From Limnobaculum zhutongyuii (GTDB taxonomy: Bacteria; Pseudomonadota; Gammaproteobacteria; Enterobacterales; Enterobacteriaceae): DNA of 64,000 nucleotides. The notes under the pieces were generated by a model. That model saw only the letters and a list, made by a program, of their open reading frames with translations, was not told where the DNA came from and ran no database searches. The translations under genes and the position numbers were made by a program. The stretch's first letter is position 1. Each line of letters starts with the position of its first letter. Below are positions 53,583 to 61,851 of the stretch, in pieces. The stretch is from assembly GCF_004295645.1 (NCBI RefSeq), contig NZ_CP034752.1, positions 682,001 through 746,000 on the forward strand, written 5' to 3'.

Positions 53583-53731
53583 TCCTAAGTATTCTCCGTT
53601 TTAATCAGACCGTCTCTCTATCACTATGCCATACTTTTTAGATTATCGTATGTTTCTGACAGGTTTAACTGTTTCGTCTCGTGGGTTACTCTATAATAAT
53701 CACATTTTTGACAGCTTAGGTAGATTTCACC

Positions 53732-54391
53732 ATGACTCAAGATGAACTGAAAAAGGCAGTAGGCTGGGCGGCACTGAAATATGTGCGTCCGGGAACCATT
53801 GTAGGCGTAGGAACTGGCTCAACTGCTGCGCATTTTATTGATGCGTTAGGTTCAATAAAAGATCAAATAGAAGGGGCTGTTTCCAGCTCCAACGACTCCA
53901 CGGCAAAACTGAAGAAGTTAGGAATCCAGATTTTTGACTGCAACGAAGTGGATTCACTGGATATCTATGTTGATGGCGCCGATGAAATTAACGGCCATAT
54001 GCAAATGATCAAGGGTGGCGGGGCAGCGCTGACCAGAGAAAAGATCATTGCAGCGATTTCCCGCAAATTTATCTGTATTGCCGACAGTTCTAAACAGGTC
54101 GATATTCTGGGGGCTTTTCCTCTGCCGGTAGAAGTGATCCCTATGGCCAGAGCCTATGTTGCCAGAGAGCTGGTAAAACTGGGAGGAATGCCGGAGTACC
54201 GTCAGGGTGTGGTTACCGATAATGGAAACATCATTCTGGATGTGCATAACCTGAAAATTATGGATGCCGTGGCGATGGAAAATAAGATAAATAGTATCGC
54301 TGGTGTAGTAACCGTAGGATTGTTTGCGAACCGCGGCGCCGATGTGGCGTTGATTGGTACCGCTGATGGTGTAAAAGTTATTGAGTCGTAA
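53732..54391 (+). CDS. rpiA: ribose-5-phosphate isomerase A
   Basis: A 219-residue enzyme of the pentose phosphate pathway. Motifs are IVGVGTGSTAAHFIDAL, SSNDSTAKLKKLG, YVDGADEINGHMQMIKGGG with the catalytic region TREKI, and FICIADSSK. It is followed by a strong terminator and then serA. Confidence 0.98.
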   Translation: MTQDELKKAVGWAALKYVRPGTIVGVGTGSTAAHFIDALGSIKDQIEGAVSSSNDSTAKLKKLGIQIFDCNEVDSLDIYVDGADEINGHMQMIKGGGAALTREKIIAAISRKFICIADSSKQVDILGAFPLPVEVIPMARAYVARELVKLGGMPEYRQGVVTDNGNIILDVHNLKIMDAVAMENKINSIAGVVTVGLFANRGADVALIGTADGVKVIES

Positions 54392-54399
54392 TGATGTGA

Positions 54400-54437
54400 T
54401 TCCCCGAATTTTATATAACCCTATAAAATTCGGGGAA
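54400..54437 (+). terminator. terminator of rpiA
   Basis: TTCCCCGAATTTTATA pairs perfectly with TATAAAATTCGGGGAA across a short loop. Confidence 0.88.
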
Positions 54438-54476
54438 ATGTTCAAAAATTATTACATATAATTAAAAAAATATTAA

Positions 54477-54498
54477 TTTGGTGATATATATCACACTT
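54477..54498. promoter_or_regulatory. CRP binding site upstream of serA
   Basis: GGTGA-TATATA-TCACA fits the CRP core TGTGA-N6-TCACA with one mismatch, and the inner GTGATATATATCAC is a perfect palindrome. It lies about 185 bases before the serA start. E. coli serA is known to respond to CRP and Lrp. A TATAAT -10 candidate for serA is at 54653-54658. Confidence 0.6.
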
Positions 54499-54682
54499 AG
54501 CATTATCTTAACGTTAAGACGCTGCTCTTCTCTATCAGCGGCAGAATAAACCACCTAAATTAAAACATTCACTTACGCCTTCTACTGATATATAAGCAAT
54601 CGATTGTATTGCCGTAACTTCTATTTTTGATATGTTGGTTAGACAGGGTCTATATAATAATCACTAGGGCAAGGTTCAGCAG

Positions 54683-55915
54683 ATGGTAAAAGTATCGTTA
54701 GAAAAAGAGAGAATTAAGTTTCTCCTGGTGGAAGGTGTTCATCAAAGTACGGTGGATAACCTGCGTGCAGCGGGTTATACCAACATTGAATACCATAAAG
54801 GTGCACTGGATGATGAAGAGCTGAAAGTCGCTATTCGTGATGCGCATTTTGTTGGTATTCGTTCCCGCACCCACTTAAGTGCAGACATTCTGGCCGCCGC
54901 AGAGAAGCTGGTAGCCATTGGTTGTTTCTGTATTGGTACCAATCAGGTGGATCTGCATGCAGCCGCTAAACGTGGTATCCCTGTGTTTAACGCACCATTC
55001 TCCAATACTCGTTCCGTTGCAGAGATGGTGTTAGGGGAAATCCTATTGTTACTGCGCCGTATTCCTGAAGCTAACGCCAAAGCTCACCGCGGTGAGTGGT
55101 GCAAGCTGGCGGTCGGCTGTTTTGAAGCCCGGGGTAAAAACCTGGGGATCATCGGTTACGGCCATATCGGAACCCAACTGGGTATTCTGGCAGAATCTAT
55201 CGGTATGAACGTGATGTTCTACGATATCGAGAACAAACTACCGTTGGGAAATGCTACTCAGGTACGCCACTTATCCGATCTGCTAAATATGAGCGATGTG
55301 GTGACGTTACACGTACCGGAAACCGCCAGTACTAAGAATATGATGGGACATAAAGAGCTGGCGCTGATGAAGCCTGGGTCTGTGCTGATCAACGCTTCAC
55401 GCGGTACGGTAGTAGATATTCCGGCATTGTGTAGCGCATTGGAAAGTAATCATATCGCAGGGGCCGCTCTGGACGTATTCCCAACCGAACCGGCAACCAA
55501 TCAGGATCCGTTTGAATCGCCATTAACTGCTTTTGATAATGTGTTGATTACACCGCATATCGGTGGTTCGACTCAGGAAGCACAAGCCAACATTGGTAAT
55601 GAAGTGGCTGGCAAACTGGCAAAATATTCTGATAACGGCTCAACGCTTTCTGCGGTTAACTTCCCGGAAGTTTCCCTGCCGGCACCAAGTGAAAATGTCA
55701 GCCGCTTACTGCATATTCATGAAAACCGCCCAGGGGTTCTGAATCAGATTAACCATATCTTTGCGGAAGAGGGTATCAACATTGCAGCTCAGTTCCTGCA
55801 AACCAATAATGATATTGGTTATGTGGTTATCGATGTGGAAACCGATCGTTCAGATGAAGCATTGGAGCACATGAAATCGATTCAGGGCACCATTCGTGCA
55901 AGACTGTTGTTCTAA
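54683..55915 (+). CDS. serA: D-3-phosphoglycerate dehydrogenase
   Basis: A 410-residue enzyme that starts serine synthesis by oxidising 3-phosphoglycerate. The NAD motif is LGIIGYGHIGTQLGILAES, with catalytic Arg/Glu/His regions INASRGTVVDIPAL, DVFPTEPATN and ITPHIGGSTQEAQ. The C-terminal ACT domain (from about 338) contains HENRPGVLNQINHIFAEEGI, which gives serine feedback inhibition. A terminator follows at 55931. Confidence 0.98.
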   Translation: MVKVSLEKERIKFLLVEGVHQSTVDNLRAAGYTNIEYHKGALDDEELKVAIRDAHFVGIRSRTHLSADILAAAEKLVAIGCFCIGTNQVDLHAAAKRGIPVFNAPFSNTRSVAEMVLGEILLLLRRIPEANAKAHRGEWCKLAVGCFEARGKNLGIIGYGHIGTQLGILAESIGMNVMFYDIENKLPLGNATQVRHLSDLLNMSDVVTLHVPETASTKNMMGHKELALMKPGSVLINASRGTVVDIPALCSALESNHIAGAALDVFPTEPATNQDPFESPLTAFDNVLITPHIGGSTQEAQANIGNEVAGKLAKYSDNGSTLSAVNFPEVSLPAPSENVSRLLHIHENRPGVLNQINHIFAEEGINIAAQFLQTNNDIGYVVIDVETDRSDEALEHMKSIQGTIRARLLF

Positions 55916-55930
55916 TCGGGATTGATTGTG

Positions 55931-55961
55931 AATAAGGCGGCTGATTAGCCGCCTTTATTTT
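55931..55961. terminator. terminator between serA and ygfA
   Basis: AATAAGGCGGC-TGATTA-GCCGCCTTTATTTT lies between convergent genes. Confidence 0.9.
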
Positions 55962-55983
55962 GCCGTTTTGCCTGAGATGATTT

Positions 55984-56571
55984 TTACCAACGCCAGTCGC
56001 GAGAAGGAGTGATAATTTCCGGTAGAGAAATATCCCAGTCCTCACAAGATAAAGCCTCGACCTGTTGGCAGTCGTGGGCAATTCCGATGGGCCAGAAACC
56101 ATGATTACGCCAGTTTTTCAACGTTCGGTCATAGTAACCCCCACCCATTCCCAAACGATTTCCCTGTGCATCAAAAGCAACCAACGGCGTAATAATGACA
56201 TCCAACTGTGACACGGGTAAAACCGACTGAACGTTAAGCCGCGGCTCCTGAATGCCAAAAGGGTGTGAAATCATTGGCGTTTCTGGCGTGTAGTGTAAAA
56301 ACAGCAAATGACCTGGGCTAAAAGGATGTAGAACCGGCAGGTAAAGCGATTTCTTTTGTTGCCAGAGCGCCTGAATCAATGGGCGGGTATCGATTTCACC
56401 GTCAAAAGAGAGAAACAGGGAGATGTGCTGAGCTGATTTAATTTTAGGATGATCGCACAGCTTTTGGCACAGTATCTGAGCGGCTGAGTGTTGTTGGTCC
56501 GGGGTTAAGCTGTTGCGCAGTTGGCGTACTTTTTTTCTGAGTACCTGACGAGCGGAAATCTCAAAGGTCAT
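55984..56571 (-). CDS. ygfA: 5-formyltetrahydrofolate cyclo-ligase
   Basis: A 195-residue enzyme (also called Fau) that converts 5-formyl-THF to 5,10-methenyl-THF with ATP. It has a basic N-terminal helix (VLRKKVRQLRNSLTPDQ), the family loop VPLVAFD-like ITPLVAFDAQGNRLGMGGGY, and YYDRTL. It lies immediately downstream of 6S RNA, with which it is co-transcribed in E. coli and linked to persister formation. Confidence 0.95.
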   Translation of the reverse strand: MTFEISARQVLRKKVRQLRNSLTPDQQHSAAQILCQKLCDHPKIKSAQHISLFLSFDGEIDTRPLIQALWQQKKSLYLPVLHPFSPGHLLFLHYTPETPMISHPFGIQEPRLNVQSVLPVSQLDVIITPLVAFDAQGNRLGMGGGYYDRTLKNWRNHGFWPIGIAHDCQQVEALSCEDWDISLPEIITPSRDWRW

Positions 56572-56608
56572 ACCGGATACGCTTATATCAAAGGATGAAC
56601 AGAGAAGA

Positions 56609-56792
56609 TAGGACTCCGAGGTGCCGTCCCGGGCTGTAACCCTTGAACCCTTGGTTCAAGGTGAACATGAATTTACAGTTATCAGGCTTCCCGGACGGAC
56701 CGGGCATGCACACAAATTGTAGGAATCCACATTCTGTTGGTTTGAAATATCGGCTCAGGGGACTGGCCCGATAACGCACACCTCAGAGAATT
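56609..56792 (-). ncRNA. ssrS: 6S RNA
   Basis: About 184 bases on the - strand between zapA and ygfA, the standard location. Recognisable conserved segments in order are TTCTCTGAGGTG, GGGCCAGTCCCCTGAGCCGA, TATTTCA, GGTCCGTCCGGGAAGCC, CACCTTGAACCAAGGGTTCA and CACCTCGGAG. The two ends pair to form the terminal stem. It mimics an open promoter and sequesters sigma-70 RNA polymerase in stationary phase. Ends are estimated within a few bases. Confidence 0.96.
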
Positions 56793-56896
56793 TTTTCAGA
56801 AACCGTACATGACGTTTTCTATGATTCTTGGTTAGTTAATCTGTTCGACCAACCACACATTAACTATAACAACATTTATAAAAGAGTATATGGGTT

Positions 56897-57226
56897 TTAT
56901 TCAAATTTTGCACCCTGACGTTTCGATATCAGGTTCTGTTCGACTAAAGCTTGTTCAATTGTATGCTGTAAGGTGCGGATTCGCTCTTCCATATTTTTAG
57001 CATAATCATCAGTTTTATTTTTTTCCTGAGCCAGCTCATAGCTGATATTTAGCGCAGCAATAAAAACCAACTGTTCTGTATTGGTCACGCGAGTACGAAC
57101 CTTCAGGTCCTGTAGGCGTTGACTCAAGTCTTCTGCGGCCTTATTCAGAGCCTCTTTTTGCTCTGGTGGGCAGTTTACCCGTAACGATCTGCCGAAAATT
57201 TGTAAATCTACCGGTTGTGCTGACAT
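56897..57226 (-). CDS. zapA: cell division protein ZapA
   Basis: A 109-residue FtsZ-associated protein. The N-terminal domain has VDLQIFGRSLRVNCPPEQ, followed by a long C-terminal coiled coil (about 55-100, NISYELAQEKNKTDDYAKN onward) used for tetramer formation. It promotes Z-ring bundling. ATG 57226 has AGGAAGGTG upstream; the longer frame to 57289 is rejected. Confidence 0.96.
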   Translation of the reverse strand: MSAQPVDLQIFGRSLRVNCPPEQKEALNKAAEDLSQRLQDLKVRTRVTNTEQLVFIAALNISYELAQEKNKTDDYAKNMEERIRTLQHTIEQALVEQNLISKRQGAKFE

Positions 57227-57522
57227 GTCACCTTCCTGCCGAATTTCGACCTGTGCTCTTTGTATGGAAAACCCGGAGGACCCAATCAACTAAGAGACGA
57301 ATAAATAAAACAGATATCACTAATCTAACAAACTACGGCCATTATACCAAACTATCGCTTTGTGTGGGACGCAACCTTCAGACTATGATTAAAAGACAGA
57401 TATTCCCCTGACAAATACAGGGAGAAAGTACTTAAGGTTTATGCCTTTTATGGAATCGGATCTGCGGTTGGTGGTAGCATAGCATTATCTTATCTGACCT
57501 TACCTATGGTGGTGAATCATTC

Positions 57523-58092
57523 ATGATGGCCGAGAACACGCTTCCCTCTTATCAAACACTGAATACAACATTGACACAGCATCATATCGGGATGACTGCA
57601 TCAGAAATGCACGGCCTGATTAGTGGTTTACTGTGCGGTGGTAGCAATGATAGTAGCTGGACAGTGATGGTCCATGATTTGACCAATGAAGGTATCGCGT
57701 TTGGTTATCCGCTAAAGGATATGGTGACGCAGCTGTATGATGTGACCAAGCAGGATTTGGAAGATGAAGGTTTTGACTTCGACCTGCTGGTACCCGATGA
57801 CGAAAGTTCAGTTTTTGAACGTATTGACGCCCTGTCAGGCTGGGTTAACCACTTTTTACTCGGGCTGGGAATGATGCAGCCTAAGTTGGCACAAGTAAAA
57901 GGGGAAACCGGCGAAGCGATTGACGATCTGCGTAATATTGCTCAGCTAGGGTATGAAGAAGATGAAGACCAGGATGAGCTGGAACGCTCACTGGCAGAGA
58001 TTCATGAGTATGTGAGAATGGCAGCGATGTTGTGTCATAACGAGTTTGTTAAGCCGGGGACGGCTGGGGTGGAGAAGCCGGTATTACATTAA
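57523..58092 (+). CDS. ygfB: YecA/YgfB family protein (UPF0149)
   Basis: A 189-residue helical protein with AEMHGLISGLLCGG-type motif (SEMHGLISGLLCGGSNDSSW), and the later ALSGWVNHFLLGLG and GEAIDDLRNIAQLGYEEDED. The family is of uncertain function. In E. coli ygfB is followed almost directly by pepP in an operon with ubiH and ubiI; here a 1.25-kb repeat island separates them. ATG 57526 is an alternative start. Confidence 0.94.
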   Translation: MMAENTLPSYQTLNTTLTQHHIGMTASEMHGLISGLLCGGSNDSSWTVMVHDLTNEGIAFGYPLKDMVTQLYDVTKQDLEDEGFDFDLLVPDDESSVFERIDALSGWVNHFLLGLGMMQPKLAQVKGETGEAIDDLRNIAQLGYEEDEDQDELERSLAEIHEYVRMAAMLCHNEFVKPGTAGVEKPVLH

Positions 58093-58177
58093 TGTTTTGA
58101 TGTTTGGCTCGGTGTGAATTTTGCTGCTTTAAGAGCTGACACAGTAGCGTAGAGCCGCCCCGACGTCGTTGTTTGAA

Positions 58178-58527
58178 TGTTTGGTTCAGTGTAAGTTTCG
58201 CCGCTTTACGTGCTGTGTTTGTCTCGGCAGCGGTGCTCGCGTCGAGCAAAGGGGCGTTAGGGCGAACGCCCCTCTGCACACCCCGCGCCTGCGCAGCCGA
58301 CTGTTGACCGCTGCGTTGCGGCGGCAACCTCAGCCAATAAAAAAGCTGATGCTGTTTGGTTCAGTGTAGGTTTCGCCGCTTTAAGAGCTGTGTTTGTCTC
58401 GACAGCGGAGTTTGCGTCGAGCAAAGGGGCGTTGGGGCGAACGCCCCTCTGCACTCCCCGCGCCTGCGCAGCCGACTGTTGACCGCCGCATTGCGGCGGC
58501 AACCTCAGCCAATAAAAAAGCTGACGC
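58178..58527 (+). repeat. 175-bp tandem duplication, GC-rich
   Basis: Unit 1 (58178-58352) and unit 2 (58353-58527) both run from TGTTTGGTTCAGTGTA to AAAAAAGCTGA(T/C)GC with only scattered differences. Each contains GGGGCG ... CGCCCC (AAAGGGGCGTT, then GAACGCCCCTCT), GCGCCTGCGCAG and GCGGCGGCAACCTCAGCC. Frames open on both strands are artefacts of high GC. The short stretch 58093-58177 before it carries a partial family 2 match (AGAGCCGCCCCGACGTCG). Confidence 0.85.
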
Positions 58528-58611
58528 ACCGGCGCAGAGCCGCTCCCGACGTCGCTGCGCCTCGACCAACATCCATGTTGGTCGTGCTACTTTTTTATTG
58601 GCTGAGGCAAC
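58528..58611 (+). repeat. GC-rich dispersed repeat, family 2, copy at 58.5 kb
   Basis: CACCGGCGCAGAGCCGCTCC, then GACGTCGCTGCGCCTCGACC, then the hairpin CGACCAACAT-CC-ATGTTGGTCG and GTGCTAC, matching the - strand of 27113-27185. It is followed by TTTTTTATTGGCTGAGG, the reverse complement of the CCTCAGCCAATAAAAAA that ends the 175-bp units, giving a large inverted structure. Confidence 0.8.
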
Positions 58612-58632
58612 ATTCGGATGCTTTAACCTGAA

Positions 58633-58723
58633 GGGCAAAGGGCAAAGGGCAAAGGGCAAAGGGCAAAGGGCAAAGGGCAAAGGGCAAAGGGCAAAGGGCA
58701 AAGGGCAAAGGGCAAAGGGCAAA
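58633..58723 (+). repeat. heptanucleotide microsatellite, 13 perfect copies of GGGCAAA
   Basis: Ninety-one bases are exactly 13 tandem GGGCAAA units without an interruption. GGG tracts are spaced by four bases (CAAA), which fits the canonical G-quadruplex pattern on the + strand many times over. The array lies in the gap between ygfB and pepP. Slipped-strand length variation is expected. Confidence 0.97.
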
Positions 58724-58744
58724 ATATAAATATTAAATGCCCGA

Positions 58745-59290
58745 ATGAAATGTTTGGTTGGCAGTTAGCATTGCTAATCGGAGGGAGAGGCTGCCGTTGG
58801 GGTCGTAGCAGCTTTAGCTGCCGGAGCGCCCCTAGGCTGACTAGGCCCGACGCTCTCCAAACTAAAGTACAGACGGTCTTCCGGCCGAGCACCATGCTTA
58901 TATGAGCAATACTATTTTTACGGCCGGAATATCCACAGCAGCTAACAGCAAAAGATATCCATCGGAGGGCCAGTCCCGACGCTCTCCGAACTAAAGTACA
59001 GATGGTCTTCCGGCCGGGCACAAAGGCGATATGCGCAATATTATCTTTACGGCCGGAATATCCACCGTAGCCAACAGTAAAAGAAGTTCATCGGAGGGCC
59101 AGTCCCGACGCTCTCCGAACCAGAATACAGATGGTCTTCCGGCCGGGCACAAAGGCGATATGAGCAACACCGTTTTTACGGCCGGAATATCCACAGTAGC
59201 TAACAGTAAAAGAAGTTCATCGGCGGGCTAGGCCCGACGTTCTCTGATCTAAAGTACAACCGGTCTTTCGGCTGGGCTCCGTGGCAATTT
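58745..59290 (-). repeat. family 1 repeat, copy D, with tandem 129-bp core units
   Basis: One near-full copy (58745-58962) is followed by two 129-bp core units (58963-59091 and 59092-59220) and a partial unit (59221 to about 59290). Each core has CGGAGGGCCAGTCCCGACGC-like text, then GGTCTTCCGGCCG and CGGCCGGAATATCCAC. The two complete units differ at only a few positions. The unit length, 129 bp, is exact. The array ends 50 bases before pepP. Confidence 0.9.
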
Positions 59291-59342
59291 GCAACAGTCC
59301 AATAAAATTTTCATCAATCCAAACCGCGAAAGGACAGCAACT

Positions 59343-60662
59343 ATGATTACGTTATCTGAATTCCAGCGCCGCCGTCAGGCTCTGCTCTCGAAGATGGTTT
59401 CGGGGAGTGCGGCGATTATTTTTGCTGCGCCGGAAAGAACCCGCAGTGCTGATTCAGAGTATCCTTTCCGTCAGAATAGCGACTTCTGGTATCTCACTGG
59501 TTTTAATGAGCCAGAAGCCGCGCTGGTGTTGATTAAAAGTGATGAAACCCACAGCCACAGCGTGCTGTTTAATCGGGTACGTGATTTAAATGCAGAAACC
59601 TGGTTTGGTCGCCGTCTGGGGCAGGACGCGGCTCCGCAAAAGCTGGGGGTCGATCGCGCACTGCCTTATGATGATATCCATCAGCAGCTTCATTTACTGT
59701 TTAATGGCCTTGATGTGGTGTACCACGCGCAGGGGCAGTATGACTATGCGGATAGCATCGTATTTATGGCGCTGGATATTTTACGCAGCGGCAGCCGCCA
59801 GAACTTACGCGCACCGGCAACCATGACGGATTGGCGCCCATGGCTGCATGAGATGCGTTTGTTTAAATCACCGGAAGAAATTGTCGTCATGCGCAAAGCC
59901 GGTGAGATTACCGCTAAAGCTCATACCAGAGCCATGGAACGATGCCGTCCCGGTATGTTTGAATATCACCTTGAGGTTGAAATTCACCACGAATTTACTC
60001 GCCATGGTGCTCGCTATCCGGCTTATAACACCATTGTTGGCGGAGGGGAAAATGGCTGCATTCTTCACTACACCGAAAATGAATCACCGCTAAAAGAGGG
60101 CGATTTAGTACTGATCGATGCCGGATGTGAATACTACGGTTATGCCGGTGACATCACTCGTACCTTCCCGATTAACGGTAAGTTTAGTCCGGCACAGCGC
60201 ACTATTTATGACATTGTATTAGCCTCTCAATATAAAGCCATTTCATTGCTTACCTCAGGACGCAGTATTCGCGACGCCAATGAGCAAGTGATCCGCATTA
60301 TGTTACAGGGTCTGGTGGAAGCTGGCGTACTGGAAGGTGATGTGGAACAACTGATGGCAGATAAAGTTCATCAGCGCTTTTATATGCACGGTCTGAGCCA
60401 CTGGCTAGGACTGGATGTTCATGATGTCGGTAATTATGGCTCTTCCACTCGCGATCGCCTGTTAGAACCGGGGATGGTCCTGACCGTCGAACCGGGGCTG
60501 TATATTGCTCCCGATGCGGATGTACCGGCTAAGTTCCGTGGTATTGGAATTCGTATTGAAGATAATATTCTGATTACCGAACAGGGTTGTGAAATTTTAA
60601 CCGCGGGCGTGGTGAAAGATCCGGATGATATCGAAGCCCTGATGGCGGGAGCACAGCAATGA
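59343..60662 (+). CDS. pepP: Xaa-Pro aminopeptidase P
   Basis: A 439-residue manganese metallopeptidase that removes N-terminal residues before proline. The C-terminal pita-bread domain shows the metal ligands in LIDAGCEYYGYAGDITRTFP, in GLSHWLGLDVHDVG, in VLTVEPGLYIAPD and in IGIRIEDNILIT. ATG 59343 is chosen by homology (MITLSEFQRRRQAL), with AAAGGA around 59330. The upstream frame to 59289 lies in repeat DNA. ubiH overlaps by 4 bases. Confidence 0.97.
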   Translation: MITLSEFQRRRQALLSKMVSGSAAIIFAAPERTRSADSEYPFRQNSDFWYLTGFNEPEAALVLIKSDETHSHSVLFNRVRDLNAETWFGRRLGQDAAPQKLGVDRALPYDDIHQQLHLLFNGLDVVYHAQGQYDYADSIVFMALDILRSGSRQNLRAPATMTDWRPWLHEMRLFKSPEEIVVMRKAGEITAKAHTRAMERCRPGMFEYHLEVEIHHEFTRHGARYPAYNTIVGGGENGCILHYTENESPLKEGDLVLIDAGCEYYGYAGDITRTFPINGKFSPAQRTIYDIVLASQYKAISLLTSGRSIRDANEQVIRIMLQGLVEAGVLEGDVEQLMADKVHQRFYMHGLSHWLGLDVHDVGNYGSSTRDRLLEPGMVLTVEPGLYIAPDADVPAKFRGIGIRIEDNILITEQGCEILTAGVVKDPDDIEALMAGAQQ

Positions 60663-61840
60663 ACTCAGTGATTATTGTTGGCGGCGGCATGGCGGGAGCA
60701 ACGCTGGCTTTAGCGCTGTCAACGCTGAGTAAAGGCCGAATCCATATTGATTTAGTGGAGGCCGTACTGCCCGAGAATGCAGAACACCCGGGATTTGACG
60801 CTCGCGCCATTGCGCTAGCTCAGGGAACCTGTCAGCAACTGGCTCGCGCTGGGATCTGGCCTGCACTGGCGGATTGTGCGACGGCAATTAAAACGGTGTT
60901 AGTGACCGAACGCGGCCATAGCGGCATGGTAACATTACGATCTGACGATTATGCTTTACCCGCGCTGGGGCAAGTGGTGGAACTGCACGATGTTGGTAAT
61001 CGACTGTTTTCACTGCTGAAAAAAGCACCCAATGTGACACTGCATTGCCCGGCTAAAGTGGTCGAAACCCAACGTGACACTTCCCGGGTTCAGGTAACAT
61101 TAGATAATGGTCAGAACCTGTCGGCGGCGCTTTTAGTGGCAGCCGATGGCTCTTTCTCCTCGGTGGCTACCTCGCTGGGTATGGAGTGGAGCGAAGAGAA
61201 TTATCAGCAAATCGCACTGATTGCGAATGTCACTACCGCCTTACCCCATCAGGGAAAAGCCTTTGAGCGTTTTACACCTCAGGGGCCAGTGGCATTGCTG
61301 CCTATGTCAAAAGGACGTATGTCGCTGGTATGGTGTATGGAACCGGCTCAACAGCAGCAGGCCATGGCATGGGACGATCAAACCTTTGTTAAACAACTCC
61401 AGCAGGTTTTTGGCTGGCGTCTGGGAGAAATTGTTTCGGCAGGGCAGCGGACCAGCTATCCGCTACGTTTACGTACTGCGCGTCAGTCGGTGAGCCATCG
61501 TTTGGTTCTGGTTGGCAATGCTTCGCAAACGGTGCATCCTATTGCCGGGCAGGGGTTTAATCTAGGGCTACGGGATGTGATGTCGCTTGCCGAGACATTA
61601 TCTCAGGCGGTTGAACAGCAGGAAGATCCGGGTAGTTATGGTGTATTGCGTCGTTATAATCAACGCCGCCGGCCGGATCAGCAGGCAACGATTGGCCTGA
61701 CGGACGGCTTGATTCACCTGTTTGCTAATCGTTATGGGCCACTGGTAGTGGCAAGAAATCTTGGATTAATGGCCATGGACAGCTGTGAGTTACTCCGGCT
61801 GCCTTTAGCGCACAGAACCCTTGGCTGGGTTAAACGATAG
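60659..61840 (+). CDS. ubiH: 2-octaprenyl-6-methoxyphenol hydroxylase
   Basis: A 393-residue FAD monooxygenase of ubiquinone synthesis (C1 hydroxylation of the ring). The FAD dinucleotide motif is IIVGGGMAGATLALAL, with the DG-type segment LVAADGSFSSVA and the second FAD motif LVLVGNASQTVHPIAGQGFN. ATG overlaps the pepP stop (ATGA), so it is translationally coupled. The typical GD of the second motif appears here as GN. Confidence 0.96.
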   Translation: MNSVIIVGGGMAGATLALALSTLSKGRIHIDLVEAVLPENAEHPGFDARAIALAQGTCQQLARAGIWPALADCATAIKTVLVTERGHSGMVTLRSDDYALPALGQVVELHDVGNRLFSLLKKAPNVTLHCPAKVVETQRDTSRVQVTLDNGQNLSAALLVAADGSFSSVATSLGMEWSEENYQQIALIANVTTALPHQGKAFERFTPQGPVALLPMSKGRMSLVWCMEPAQQQQAMAWDDQTFVKQLQQVFGWRLGEIVSAGQRTSYPLRLRTARQSVSHRLVLVGNASQTVHPIAGQGFNLGLRDVMSLAETLSQAVEQQEDPGSYGVLRRYNQRRRPDQQATIGLTDGLIHLFANRYGPLVVARNLGLMAMDSCELLRLPLAHRTLGWVKR

Positions 61841-61851
61841 GACAATCGTTC

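Noticed and set aside
53954..54445. 163-aa - strand frame overlapping rpiA
   Set aside because: A shadow of conserved rpiA codons that includes the rpiA terminator region.
58381..58729. Open frames on both strands across the GGGCAAA array
   Set aside because: They encode low-complexity repeats (a 7-residue periodic peptide) that arise because 7 is not a multiple of 3 and the unit lacks stops. There is no ribosome binding site or conserved sequence.
58633..59290. CRISPR array
   Set aside because: The repeats are directly contiguous (7-bp and 129-bp periods) with no variable spacers, and there are no cas genes in the window.
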